Assembly (NCBI GenBank): GCA_016722075.1
Contig: JADKGW010000001.1
Coordinates: 1,798,001-1,862,000 of the forward strand
Source: Candidatus Kouleothrix ribensis
GTDB lineage: Bacteria; Chloroflexota; Chloroflexia; Chloroflexales; Roseiflexaceae
DNA length: 64,000 bases
Reading direction: 5' to 3'
Shown here: in pieces, positions 32,287 to 43,072 of the stretch
How the letters are laid out: every line of letters begins with the position of its first letter
Numbering within the stretch: the stretch's first letter is position 1
Translations under genes and position numbers: made by a program
Notes under the pieces: generated by a model
The model's database searches: none
What the model was told of the DNA's origin: nothing
Seen by the model: only the letters and a program-made list of their open reading frames with translations

Positions 32287-32350
32287 GGGACGCAGACACA
32301 CGCGGACGGAGCGTACGCTGTTCGCGTTCGTCCGTGCTCGTCCGCGTCCC
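32287..32350. repeat. Imperfect inverted repeat rich in cgcggacg
   Basis: The left arm starts gggacgcagac and ends cgcggacgga; the right arm starts tcgtccgtgctcg and ends cgcgtccc. About 17 of 23 positions pair around a 17-nt loop. It lies more than 100 bp from either gene, away from the transcript ends, so it looks like a dispersed repeat rather than a terminator. Confidence 0.6.
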
Positions 32351-32540
32351 AACCCCGTACGTCTGAACAGGTACGCCGTAGCGGCGTGAGCACTGCGGCA
32401 TGCCGCCTGGCTTCCACGGGCATTGAGCTGGCGCGCGTTGCCGCACTGGTGTGTCGAGCACGAAAACTATGGTATGATAGCCCGGCCCAACCCCTGGATC
32501 ACCACGGATTCGCTGAAGGAGCAGAAAGGGAGAGCCACGC

Positions 32541-33656
32541 TTGAAGTACCTGCGCTATCTGTTGCTGTTCGTGCCACTCGCAGTCGTGGCCGAGCTGCGG
32601 GGCTGGAGTCCGCTGCTGATCTTTGTGTTTTCGTGCATCGCGCTCGTGCCGCTGGCCGGGCTGCTGGGCGAAGCCACCGAGGAGCTGGCGATCCACACTG
32701 GCCCGAAGATCGGCGGCCTGCTCAACGCGACGCTGGGGAACGCGGCCGAGCTGATTATCACGATCGTCGCGCTGAGCCAGGGCCAGCTCGATCTGGTCAA
32801 GGCCTCGATCACCGGCTCGATCCTCGGCAACCTGCTGCTGATCCTGGGCGCGAGCCTGTTCCTGGGCGGCTGGCGCCACGGCATTCAGAAGTTCGACCGT
32901 ACGCTGGCCGGCGTGTCGGCCACCATGATGACGCTAGCGGTGATCGGGCTGATCATCCCGACGCTGTTCGAGCTGCTGCACGAGCTCCAGCTCGGCCACC
33001 TCGACGTATTCAACACCAATGTCAACGACCCGGCGCTCAACCAGCTCAGCTTGCTGGTCGCGGCGATCTTGATCGTGCTGTATGTGCTGAGCCTGGTGTT
33101 TACCTTCCGAACCCCCCAGCGCGAGGAGCATTCGGGCGTCGAGGATCATACCGACGAAGAGGCCATGCACAAGGCCAAGTGGAGCATTCCGACATCAGTC
33201 GGCGTGCTGGCGGCCAGCACAATCGCGATCGTGTTCCTGAGCGAGTTCCTGGTTGGCGCAGTCGAGCCGGTGGTCGAGAGCCTGGGCATCAGCAAGCTGT
33301 TCCTGGGCGTGATCATCATCCCGATCGTCGGCAATGTCGCCGAGCATATCGTCGGCGTGCAGGTGGCGCTGAAGAACAAGATGGATCTGTCGCTGGCGAT
33401 CTCGCTTGGCTCGAGTATGCAGGTGGCGCTGTTCGTGGCACCGCTGCTGGTGTTCATCAGCCTGCTGTTTGGGCCAGAGCTCACGCTGTTCTTTAGCCTG
33501 TTCGAGGTGGTTGCGCTCACGCTGGCGGTGTTCAGCGCCACGCTGGTGTCGGTCGATGGCGAGAGTAACTGGCTCGAGGGCGCGCAGCTGCTGGCGGTGT
33601 ATGTTATCGTGGCACTCGGGTTCTACTTTACCGGCACGGTCGTGCCCGCGCACTAA
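32541..33656 (+). CDS. cax: Calcium/proton exchanger (CaCA family)
   Basis: This 371-residue protein has about eleven membrane helices and the two inverted alpha repeats of Ca2+/H+ antiporters: GLLGEATEELA with GGLLNATLGNAAELIITIVA in the first half, and IVGNVAEHIVGVQVALKN with ISLGSSMQVALFVAPLLV in the second. An acidic stretch (REEHSGVEDHTDEEAMHK) links the halves, as in plant and cyanobacterial CAX proteins. It exports calcium using the proton gradient. Translation starts at a TTG with GGGAG 8 nt upstream, giving MKYLRYLLLFVPL, which suits the family N-terminus. Confidence 0.93.
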   Translation: MKYLRYLLLFVPLAVVAELRGWSPLLIFVFSCIALVPLAGLLGEATEELAIHTGPKIGGLLNATLGNAAELIITIVALSQGQLDLVKASITGSILGNLLLILGASLFLGGWRHGIQKFDRTLAGVSATMMTLAVIGLIIPTLFELLHELQLGHLDVFNTNVNDPALNQLSLLVAAILIVLYVLSLVFTFRTPQREEHSGVEDHTDEEAMHKAKWSIPTSVGVLAASTIAIVFLSEFLVGAVEPVVESLGISKLFLGVIIIPIVGNVAEHIVGVQVALKNKMDLSLAISLGSSMQVALFVAPLLVFISLLFGPELTLFFSLFEVVALTLAVFSATLVSVDGESNWLEGAQLLAVYVIVALGFYFTGTVVPAH

Positions 33657-33670
33657 GGTGTGAGTTAAAG

Positions 33671-33705
33671 GCTGAAACTCAGCACTCAACACGCAGAACT
33701 CCATG
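33671..33705. repeat. Heptanucleotide repeats ending in a start codon
   Basis: Reading 7-bp units after ctgaaa gives ctcagca, ctcaaca, cgcagaa, ctccATG. The last unit contains the lysR start codon, so the repeat supplies the whole 5' leader of that gene. Confidence 0.65.
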
Positions 33706-34635
33706 CTGAACACGATTCACCTGCAAACCTTTCTCGCGGTGGTCGAGGCCGGCAACTACAGCGCCGCTGCCGAGCGGCTGCATATGTCGCAGCCGGCCGT
33801 CAGCCAGCATATTCGCGCGCTCGAGTCGCAGCTCGATAGTGTCAAGCTGTTCCGGCGCGTCGGCCAGCAGATGCTGCTCACCCACGCCGGCGAAGATCTG
33901 GCGCTGTCGGCCCGCGAGATGCTGGCGCTCTCGGCGCGCGCCGAGGAGAGTATTCGCGCGCTGCGTGGCCAGATTAGCGGGCGCGTGACGATCGGCTGCA
34001 CGCCGTCGAGCGGCGAGGCGCTGCTGCCCGCGCTGCTGGCGGCCTTCCGCGCGCGCTTCCCGGCGATTGCGGTCGCAATTACGATCGCGCCGCTCGAGAC
34101 GCTGCTCGAGTGGCTCGAGCAGCACCAGCTGCAGATCCTGCTGCTCGAAGAACATCAGCGCCGCCGCGGCTGGGAATCGCTGCTGCTTGGCTCCGAGCTG
34201 CTGGCGCTGATCGCCCCACGCGGTCACCCGCTGCTCCAGCAAGAGCAGGTGCCACCAGGGGTGCTGCGCGATCAGCCGCTGGTGCTGCCGCGCGCCGGCA
34301 CGCCGCTGCGGCGCAGCATCGAGGATGGCCTGCGCCGGCGCGGCATTGGCGCGGCCGACATTCAGGTGGCGCTCGAGACCGATGCGGCCGGGATGGCGCT
34401 TCAGGCGGTGCGCGATGGGCTGGGCCTGGCATTCATTCCGCAGTCACGCATCCCACGCGGCCGCGATCTCGGCGTGGTCGAGCTGGCCGGCATCAACGTT
34501 CAGCAAGATTGGTATCTGCTCCGCGCACGCGAGCGCGGCGCGCCGCGCGCAGTCCACGAGCTGTATACGTTCATCGGTAGCAAAGACGGCCGCCGCCTGC
34601 TGGGCAAATATGGGCTGAAGGTGGTCAGCGATTAG
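33703..34635 (+). CDS. LysR family transcriptional regulator
   Basis: This 310-residue regulator has the LysR winged helix at the start (FLAVVEAGNYSAAAERLHMSQPAVSQHIRALESQL) and a periplasmic-binding-like effector domain from about residue 90 (GRVTIGCTPSSGEALLPALL). The gene lies 47 bp after the calcium exchanger and 84 bp before the 2-oxoglutarate dehydrogenase E1 gene, all on the same strand. Its start codon has no Shine-Dalgarno; the leader is made of 7-bp repeats. Its targets are not known; control of neighbouring genes is possible. Confidence 0.92.
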   Translation: MLNTIHLQTFLAVVEAGNYSAAAERLHMSQPAVSQHIRALESQLDSVKLFRRVGQQMLLTHAGEDLALSAREMLALSARAEESIRALRGQISGRVTIGCTPSSGEALLPALLAAFRARFPAIAVAITIAPLETLLEWLEQHQLQILLLEEHQRRRGWESLLLGSELLALIAPRGHPLLQQEQVPPGVLRDQPLVLPRAGTPLRRSIEDGLRRRGIGAADIQVALETDAAGMALQAVRDGLGLAFIPQSRIPRGRDLGVVELAGINVQQDWYLLRARERGAPRAVHELYTFIGSKDGRRLLGKYGLKVVSD

Positions 34636-34668
34636 CCGGCCAGGCCACCCATGCTGCCGCCTGGCCGG
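34636..34668 (+). terminator. Hairpin after lysR
   Basis: A 10-bp stem (ccggccaggc / gcctggccgg) with a 13-nt loop follows the lysR stop directly. There is no T run, so its strength is uncertain. Confidence 0.45.
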
Positions 34669-34719
34669 TGATTGCCGCAGCTGCCCTGATGCCACGCGCG
34701 GGCGCGCGAAGGAAGCACC

Positions 34720-37515
<2,796 letters not shown>

Positions 37516-37574
37516 GTTTCACGGCGTGCGCAGGCGCACTTGTTTGGCCGGCAGCAGCAGTGTAGGAGCAGATC

Positions 37575-38774
37575 ATGTCTGTTGAAGTACGCGTCCCCGC
37601 GCTGGGCGAGTCGATCGTCGAGGCCACCGTCGGCACATGGCACAAGCAGGTCGGCCAGGCCGTGGCCGGCGGCGAGGCGCTGGTCGATCTCGAGACCGAC
37701 AAAGTCAATCTCGAGATCACCGCCGCGCAGGATGGTGTTCTGGAGCAGATCCTCAAGCACACCGGCGCGAATGTCGCCGTCGGTGAGCTGCTGGGCACGC
37801 TTGGCGCGGCCGGAACACCCGCCCAGAACGGCACTGCCATAGCCGCCCAGCCCGGCGCAGCGGCCAGCTCGCCCGCCGCCGATCGCGACCCGCGCGCAAC
37901 GCCAGTGGCCCGGCGCATGGCCGAAGAGCAAGGGCGCGATCTGCGCAGTGTCGCCGGCAGCGGGCCAGGCGGCCGCGTGACCAAAGACGACCTTGCTGCG
38001 CCAGCGCCGGCCCCCAGCGCCCGGCCCGCTGCGCCGGCCGCACCACCCGCCGCGCTGCTGCCCGGCGCCGACCCGGCCCGCGAGCAGCGCGTGCGCCTGA
38101 GCCGCCGCCGCCAGACGATCGCGCAGCGGCTGGTCGAGGCCCAGCACACCGCCGCGATGCTCACAACCTTCAACGAGATCGACATGAGCGCAATTATCGA
38201 GCTGCGCACGCGCCACAAAGATACCTTCAAACAGCGCAACGGCGTCGGGCTGGGCTTTATGTCGTTCTTCACCAAAGCAGTGATTGGGGCGCTCAAGGCC
38301 TTCCCCATGCTCAACGCCGAGATCCAGGGCAGCGAGATTGTGCTGAAGCACTACTACGATATCGGCATCGCAGTGGGGGCCGAAGAGGGGCTAGTGGTGC
38401 CGGTGCTGCGCGACGCCGACCGCAAGAGCTTCGCGCAGATCGAGCGCGAGATTAGCGACCTGGCCGGCCGCGCCCGCGACGGCACGCTCACGCTGGCTGA
38501 GCTGCAGGGCGGCACATTCACGATCACCAACGGCGGTGTGTTCGGATCGCTTATGTCAACACCTATTCTGAACGCGCCGCAGGTTGGCATCCTGGGCATG
38601 CACAAGATCCAGGAGCGGCCGATCGCGCTGAATGGCGCCGTCGCAATCCGCCCGATGATGTATGTGGCGCTCTCGTACGATCACCGTATCGTCGACGGCA
38701 GTACGGCAGTGCGCTACCTGGTGCGGATCAAAGAGCTGGCCGAAGACCCCGAGGCCTTGCTGCTCGAGGGCTAA
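37575..38774 (+). CDS. sucB: 2-oxoglutarate dehydrogenase E2, dihydrolipoyl succinyltransferase
   Basis: This 399-residue core enzyme has one lipoyl domain (residues 1-75, lipoyl lysine in [11 protein letters not shown]), an Ala/Pro linker, an E1/E3-binding domain ([19 protein letters not shown] through [11 protein letters not shown]), a second linker and the catalytic domain ending in [17 protein letters not shown] with the active-site histidine and aspartate. It takes the succinyl group from E1 onto lipoate and then to CoA. AGGAGCAGATC precedes the ATG. It is in an operon with sucA. Confidence 0.96.
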   Translation: MSVEVRVPALGESIVEATVGTWHKQVGQAVAGGEALVDLETDKVNLEITAAQDGVLEQILKHTGANVAVGELLGTLGAAGTPAQNGTAIAAQPGAAASSPAADRDPRATPVARRMAEEQGRDLRSVAGSGPGGRVTKDDLAAPAPAPSARPAAPAAPPAALLPGADPAREQRVRLSRRRQTIAQRLVEAQHTAAMLTTFNEIDMSAIIELRTRHKDTFKQRNGVGLGFMSFFTKAVIGALKAFPMLNAEIQGSEIVLKHYYDIGIAVGAEEGLVVPVLRDADRKSFAQIEREISDLAGRARDGTLTLAELQGGTFTITNGGVFGSLMSTPILNAPQVGILGMHKIQERPIALNGAVAIRPMMYVALSYDHRIVDGSTAVRYLVRIKELAEDPEALLLEG

Positions 38775-38815
38775 CCACCAGCGCGCCGGTTGCCCGGCGA
38801 GCGCGCTCCCCAGCC

Positions 38816-39811
38816 TTAGCCCGCCCGCGCAGCCAGCGGCAGAATCATGCCGCCGCGGCTGAGGATCACGGCGCCCAGGCCGGGGCTGGACAGCGCACCA
38901 AGCAGCACCAGGCCGCCCACTGGCGCCACGATCGTCACCAGCGCCAGCAGCAGCACCAGCGCCGCCACCACCCCAACCGTCGGGCCGGCCAGGCCTGGCC
39001 GCTGGGCTGCGGCCGAGGTGCGCAAGCGCGTGCTTGCAAGCTGGGCCACCACGGCCAGCGCGTAGGCGTAGCCGGCCAGCAGCAGCACCAGCAGCAGCAG
39101 CAGCAGCGGGATGCCCAGCACCGCCGCACTGAGGATCGCGCCGAGCAGCGGTAGCGCTAGCCCAAGCGCCAGGGTTGTGAGCAGCCCAACCGCCGTCGAG
39201 CGCAGCGTCAGCGCGGCCAGTGTCGCCGTGGCGATATGCATGCGGCGCGGCCAGAACGAGCCAAACAGCAGGCAGGCCGCTGCCAGCAATGCCGCTGCCG
39301 TTCCGCTCAGCAACACCCGCCCGGCAGCGCCAGCGCTGCCGGCGCCCGAATCGGGCGCAACCAGGTCGATCAGGCTGGCCAGCGCCTCGCCACCGGCCTG
39401 GCTCTGGATGATCTGGCCGGCTACTTGTGCGCCGGCCTCACGCCGCAATGCCCCTTCGGCAGCCAGTACATGCCCATACACCCGGCCGGTAGCCAGAATC
39501 GTCACCGCGCCGCCATAGCTCACGACATCGCCGCCAACGCTGCCGGCAATCGTGATCGAGCCGCCCCAGCTGGTTACATCGCCATCGACCACTCCATCGA
39601 CACGAATATCGCGCGAGACCGTGGCGATGCTGCCGGCGACATGTGCGCCCGCCGGCACGGTGAGTGCATCGCCGCCGGCCTGCGCCTGCACTTGTCCGGC
39701 AGACAGCCCCGCCAGGCCCGCGCCAAGCAGCACGGCCAGCACAAGGCGCAGGCTCCGCATACCTATGGGCCAAGCGCGCGATCGGTTCAGCCGGCCTAGT
39801 AAGCGCTTCAT
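38816..39811 (-). CDS. Membrane protein with bactofilin-like extracytoplasmic repeat
   Basis: This 331-residue protein has an N-terminal signal (LRLVLAVLLGAGLAGLSAG) then about 100 residues of beta-helix-like repeats: GAHVAGSIATVSRDIRVDG, VDGDVTSWGGSITIAGSV, GGDVVSYGGAVTILATG, as in bactofilin/polymer-forming domains. About five or six membrane helices follow. The start overlaps the stop of the anti-sigma-like gene by 4 bp. GGAGAATGCGCC precedes the ATG. It may be the envelope target or sensor of the neighbouring ECF system; no enzyme function is visible. Confidence 0.82.
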   Translation of the reverse strand: MKRLLGRLNRSRAWPIGMRSLRLVLAVLLGAGLAGLSAGQVQAQAGGDALTVPAGAHVAGSIATVSRDIRVDGVVDGDVTSWGGSITIAGSVGGDVVSYGGAVTILATGRVYGHVLAAEGALRREAGAQVAGQIIQSQAGGEALASLIDLVAPDSGAGSAGAAGRVLLSGTAAALLAAACLLFGSFWPRRMHIATATLAALTLRSTAVGLLTTLALGLALPLLGAILSAAVLGIPLLLLLLVLLLAGYAYALAVVAQLASTRLRTSAAAQRPGLAGPTVGVVAALVLLLALVTIVAPVGGLVLLGALSSPGLGAVILSRGGMILPLAARAG

Positions 39812-40287
39812 GGCGCATTCTCCACAGCATAGATCGGGGTGCTGCGTATCAGCTGCCAGCACCCGGCGCTGGTGGCCAGCAGCGCCACCGTTACGCCTAG
39901 CGCCTGTAGCGCGCCGGCCGACACCACCAGGCGCCAGAGCGGCTTGACCATCAGCTGGAGCGTCAGCACGGCGCGGCTGAGCCCGCCGGCGCCATCGCCA
40001 AACAGCAGCGCCAGCTGCTCGCCGCTCAGTATCGATATGCCGCCGATCAGCACGATCAGCGCGAGCACGCCGCCAAGGGCCAGGCGCAGCCCGCGGCGGA
40101 TGGCCGTAGCACGGGCCGCGGCCAGGGCGGCCTGGGCCGGCGGCAAGTTCGGCAGGCGCCGGCTTGTGCGCGTCACCAGGTCGTCTGGTGGCGCCGCATG
40201 CTGTGGCTCGCCCAGGCGCTCGAGCGCCCGGCGCAACGCGGCCTCGGCACGCTCATCGTGAGTTAGCTGGTTGTCTCGATGTCCCAT
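39808..40287 (-). CDS. Putative transmembrane anti-sigma factor lacking a zinc motif
   Basis: This 159-residue protein begins inside the 3' end of the ECF sigma gene (25-bp overlap) and is followed at once by a membrane protein. An N-terminal charged helical region (ERAEAALRRALERLGEP) precedes a hydrophobic helix (GLRLALGGVLALIVLIGGI) and one or two more. There is no HxxxCxxC zinc site, unlike the anti-sigma at 24325. The anti-sigma role is inferred from position and topology only. Confidence 0.65.
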   Translation of the reverse strand: MGHRDNQLTHDERAEAALRRALERLGEPQHAAPPDDLVTRTSRRLPNLPPAQAALAAARATAIRRGLRLALGGVLALIVLIGGISILSGEQLALLFGDGAGGLSRAVLTLQLMVKPLWRLVVSAGALQALGVTVALLATSAGCWQLIRSTPIYAVENAP

Positions 40288-40841
40288 ACTATCTGTTCCT
40301 CGGAACCCAGCGCCGCCGCCAGCATATGGCGCGCACGGTGCAGGCGGGTTTTGATCGTGCTCTCGGTCAGCCCGGTCGCTTGCGCTATTTCGTCGTACGA
40401 TAGGTCGTGCCAGTAGCGCAGTACCGTCACCAGGCGGTAGTGCTCAGGCAGCTTCTGAAGCGCCTGCTGCACGATCTGCTGCTGCTCGTGGCGCAGTGCG
40501 CGGCGCTCAGGCCCCGGCTCGGCGCTCGGCAGCGCATAGGCGGCATCGTCGAGCGTCATCCAGTTGAAGCGCCGGCGGCGCAGCCGGTCGATGCAATAGT
40601 TCGCGCCAATCGACAGCAGCCAGGTCGAAAAGCGCCGCGCGCGGTCGAAGCTCGCCAGGCGCGTGTATGCGCGCAGGAAAATTTCCTGGCTGGCGTCCTC
40701 GGCGTCTTCAGCGTTGCCGAGCATGCGGTATGCCAGGTTGTATACGGCGCCGGCGTAGCAGTGCATCAGCTGCCCAAAGGCCGCGCGGTCGCCCTTAAGC
40801 GCCTGCTCAATCCAGCCGATCTCATCGATCCGCTGTTCCAT
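40263..40841 (-). CDS. ECF sigma-70 family sigma factor
   Basis: This 192-residue ECF sigma factor has region 2 (FGQLMHCYAGAVYNLAYRMLGNAEDAEDASQEIFLRAY) and region 4 (LPEHYRLVTVLRYWHDLSYDEIAQATGLTESTIKTRLHRAR). It is the second ECF factor of this window and begins a three-gene unit with a membrane anti-sigma-like protein and a bactofilin-like membrane protein. GTAGGATTACTAT precedes the ATG, and a GAAACC-N16-CGTA pair just upstream could be an ECF-type autopromoter. Confidence 0.95.
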   Translation of the reverse strand: MEQRIDEIGWIEQALKGDRAAFGQLMHCYAGAVYNLAYRMLGNAEDAEDASQEIFLRAYTRLASFDRARRFSTWLLSIGANYCIDRLRRRRFNWMTLDDAAYALPSAEPGPERRALRHEQQQIVQQALQKLPEHYRLVTVLRYWHDLSYDEIAQATGLTESTIKTRLHRARHMLAAALGSEEQIVWDIETTS

Positions 40842-40860
40842 ATAGTAATCCTACCCTATG

Positions 40861-40886
40861 TACGCAACCGCACTGTGCCAGGTTTC
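40861..40886 (-). promoter_or_regulatory. Candidate ECF-type autopromoter
   Basis: On the minus strand GAAACC (40881-40886) and CGTA (40861-40864) are 16 bp apart, the usual geometry of ECF promoters (AAC-type -35, CGT-type -10). The -10 lies 20 bp before the sigma gene ATG. Confidence 0.4.
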
Positions 40887-41033
40887 AGGCCAGCCACACA
40901 ACTTGCACAAGCCTGGCTGTTCGTGTACCATACGGCTCGGCTACAGCGGCGAGCCGCCGTTATGATGGTATGTACGAACCGCTGCTCGATGCCGTTACGA
41001 TACTCGGGCGGGCAGACAGCCAGGAGCTCACGC

Positions 41034-41285
41034 ATGGCACACACCTACAACCAAGCCCAGATCCGCGCCGCGCTCGCACAGACCAACCCGACCATCAGCT
41101 TCTACCTCGATCTGAACACCGGCGCGGTTGTGCAGATCGACGACACCGACAGCTCGCCGGGCAGCGAGGCGCTGCGCGACCAGGTGATGGAGGGCTACGG
41201 CGATCAGTATCGCTACATCCCCGGCGGCAACCCGGCTGCCGATGATGCCGCCGTGGCGGCCTGGCTCGAGGCGGAGGGCCTCTAA
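41034..41285 (+). CDS. Small acidic protein of unknown function (83 aa)
   Basis: This short protein reads MAHTYNQAQIRAALAQTNPT, then ISFYLDLNTGAVVQIDD and an acidic C-terminal half. The FYLDLNTGxVVxI block recalls the start of UPF0158-type proteins, but the similarity is too short to be sure. AGGAGCTCACGC gives a clear ribosome site. It stands alone between the ECF unit (divergent) and pgk (convergent). Confidence 0.75.
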   Translation: MAHTYNQAQIRAALAQTNPTISFYLDLNTGAVVQIDDTDSSPGSEALRDQVMEGYGDQYRYIPGGNPAADDAAVAAWLEAEGL

Positions 41286-41369
41286 CCAGGTCATCGATTG
41301 TATTGGAAATAACGCTGGCGGGGTTTTAGGGGCCGCAGGCCACCACGATCCACTTGGCGGCCGGCACCC

Positions 41370-41410
41370 AAAAAAAAGATTGTTCAGGGGTGGCTGGGCC
41401 GCCCCTGAAC
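41370..41410 (-). terminator. Strong rho-independent terminator of pgk
   Basis: On the minus strand a 13-bp stem (gttcaggggcggc, one wobble, 3-nt loop) is followed 4 nt later by eight T. It ends the pgk transcript. The hairpin could also act on the plus strand for the small gene ending at 41285. Confidence 0.9.
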
Positions 41411-41464
41411 CCTCACCCGACGGTACCGTTCGGTACAAGCCTGCCTGGCGCTTCCTACGGTACA

Positions 41465-42646
41465 CTATTTGTCGTTCAGCGCCACCACGCCGGGCAGCGC
41501 GCGGCCCTCGAGCAGCTCAAGCGACGCGCCGCCCCCGGTCGAGATATGCCCAATCTTGTCGGCCAGGCCCATCTGCTCGACCGCCGCCACCGAGTCGCCG
41601 CCACCGATCACTGTGCGGCCGGCTGAATCGGCCATGGCTTGCGCGATCCCGCGCGTGCCCTCGGCAAATGGCGCGGCCTCGAAGTAGCCCATCGGCCCGT
41701 TCCACACCACCGTCTTCGCAGCTTTGATCCGCGCGCTAAAGGCGGCCACCGTGGCCGGCCCAATATCGAGGATGCGCCAGCCATCTGGCACTGCATCGAC
41801 CGCCACCACCTTGCGGTTGGCGTTGGCGTCCATCGCGTCGGCGATCACCACGTCGGTCGGCAGCATAATCTCGGCCGTGTGGCTCTTGGCAAACTCGAGA
41901 ATCTTCTCAACTTCGCCGACAGCATTCGGCTCGACCAGCGAGTCGGCCACCTTGTGGCCCATGGCCAGGAAGAAGGTGTTGGCCATGCCGCCACCGATCA
42001 GCAGCGAGTCGACGATCCGCAGCAGGTTGGTGATCACGCTGATCTTGTCGCTGATCTTGGCGCCACCCATGATTGCCACAAACGGCCGCTCGGGGCTTTC
42101 GAGCAGGCTGCCCAGCTCGGCGATCTCGCGCTCGAGCAGCAGGCCGCTCACCGCCGGCAAGAAGTGCGCCACGCCCTCGGTCGATGCATGCGCACGGTGG
42201 GCTGCGCCAAATGCATCGTTGACGTACACATCGCCCAGCTTGGCCAGCTCGCGCGACATGCCTTCGTCGTTGGCCTCTTCGCGCGCGTCGAAGCGGGTGT
42301 TCTCGAGCATCAGCAGCTCGCCCGGCTTCAGACCCTGCGCGGCCGCCTCGGCCTCGGGCCCAACCGTTACCGGCACCGCCTTAACCGCCCGGCCCAGCAG
42401 TTCGCCTAGATGCGCCGCCACCGGTGCTAGCCGCAGATCTTCGACCACCTTCTTCTTAGGCCGGCCCAGGTGCGACATAAGCACGACCGCCGCACCATGA
42501 TCAAGCAGGTATTGGATCGTCGGCACTGCCGCGCGCACGCGCGTGTCGTCGGTAATCCGGCCATGCTCGAGCGGAACGTTGAAATCGACCCGCACCAGCG
42601 CCCGTTTGCCACTCCAGTCCACATCACGAATCGTTTGCTTGGCCAT
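41465..42646 (-). CDS. pgk: Phosphoglycerate kinase
   Basis: This 393-residue glycolytic enzyme moves phosphate between 1,3-bisphosphoglycerate and ADP. Landmarks are [54 protein letters not shown], the hinge and nucleotide region [14 protein letters not shown], and the C-terminal [30 protein letters not shown]. Length and order are standard. AAGGAG lies 5 nt before the ATG. It is a single-gene unit with its own terminator. An extended -10 (TGATACAAT) about 120 bp upstream may be its promoter. Confidence 0.97.
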   Translation of the reverse strand: MAKQTIRDVDWSGKRALVRVDFNVPLEHGRITDDTRVRAAVPTIQYLLDHGAAVVLMSHLGRPKKKVVEDLRLAPVAAHLGELLGRAVKAVPVTVGPEAEAAAQGLKPGELLMLENTRFDAREEANDEGMSRELAKLGDVYVNDAFGAAHRAHASTEGVAHFLPAVSGLLLEREIAELGSLLESPERPFVAIMGGAKISDKISVITNLLRIVDSLLIGGGMANTFFLAMGHKVADSLVEPNAVGEVEKILEFAKSHTAEIMLPTDVVIADAMDANANRKVVAVDAVPDGWRILDIGPATVAAFSARIKAAKTVVWNGPMGYFEAAPFAEGTRGIAQAMADSAGRTVIGGGDSVAAVEQMGLADKIGHISTGGGASLELLEGRALPGVVALNDK

Positions 42647-43072
42647 ATCAGCTCCTTCTGCAAGCCTGTACGCATCCAGCGCATGCGCGAAAGGCGCCAG
42701 ACGCGCAGTAAACGCCCCGGCGTCGCCGCAAACCCAACTGTTTCGGTGCAGCGCTGTAGAACCGCGCCTATTGTATCACACCACTTTGTGCCCGACGATT
42801 GTTATTTGTTTACTCAGGTAGCATGTTCGATCACGTTCGTCGGCTCGCATACCTTGAGCCGGCTGTAAACCGATATATTAGTAGTGGCGCTGATGTGCCG
42901 GCCTGCCCAGCCCACCGTATCGCCCACGCTTGCGCGCCCTCCTCGGCGTGGAAGTACACACAAAACTGCCGCTACGCGCGTTCATATAGCAAACGCCGCG
43001 CACGCGGCCGCATCAGCGGCACGCAGATCACCCACATGGGCAGCGTGGCGCAGAATGGTAAGGAGCAAGGCC
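42647..43072. other. 426-bp divergent intergenic region between pgk and the ketosynthase gene
   Basis: This holds the likely pgk promoter (minus-strand TGATACAAT, with TACAAT at 42770-42775). AT-rich stretches near 42800 and 42875 could serve the plus-strand gene, but no clear -35/-10 pair is visible there. Open frames through the region lack ribosome sites. No RNA gene is seen. Confidence 0.55.
42770..42778 (-). promoter_or_regulatory. Candidate extended -10 promoter of pgk
   Basis: The minus strand reads TGATACAAT, an extended -10 one base away from consensus; no good -35 is present. The leader to the pgk ATG would be about 118 nt. Confidence 0.4.

Larger units (their letters stand above)
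32157..32540. other. 384-bp divergent intergenic region
   Basis: This holds the tetR promoter and operator, an imperfect inverted repeat at 32287-32350, and a possible extended -10 (TGGTATGAT, 32471-32478) for the exchanger gene on the plus strand. No small gene or RNA is evident. Confidence 0.6.

Noticed and set aside
42884..43072. Longer N-terminus for the ketosynthase
   Set aside because: The added residues do not fit the family, and AAGGAG stands right before the ATG at 43073.
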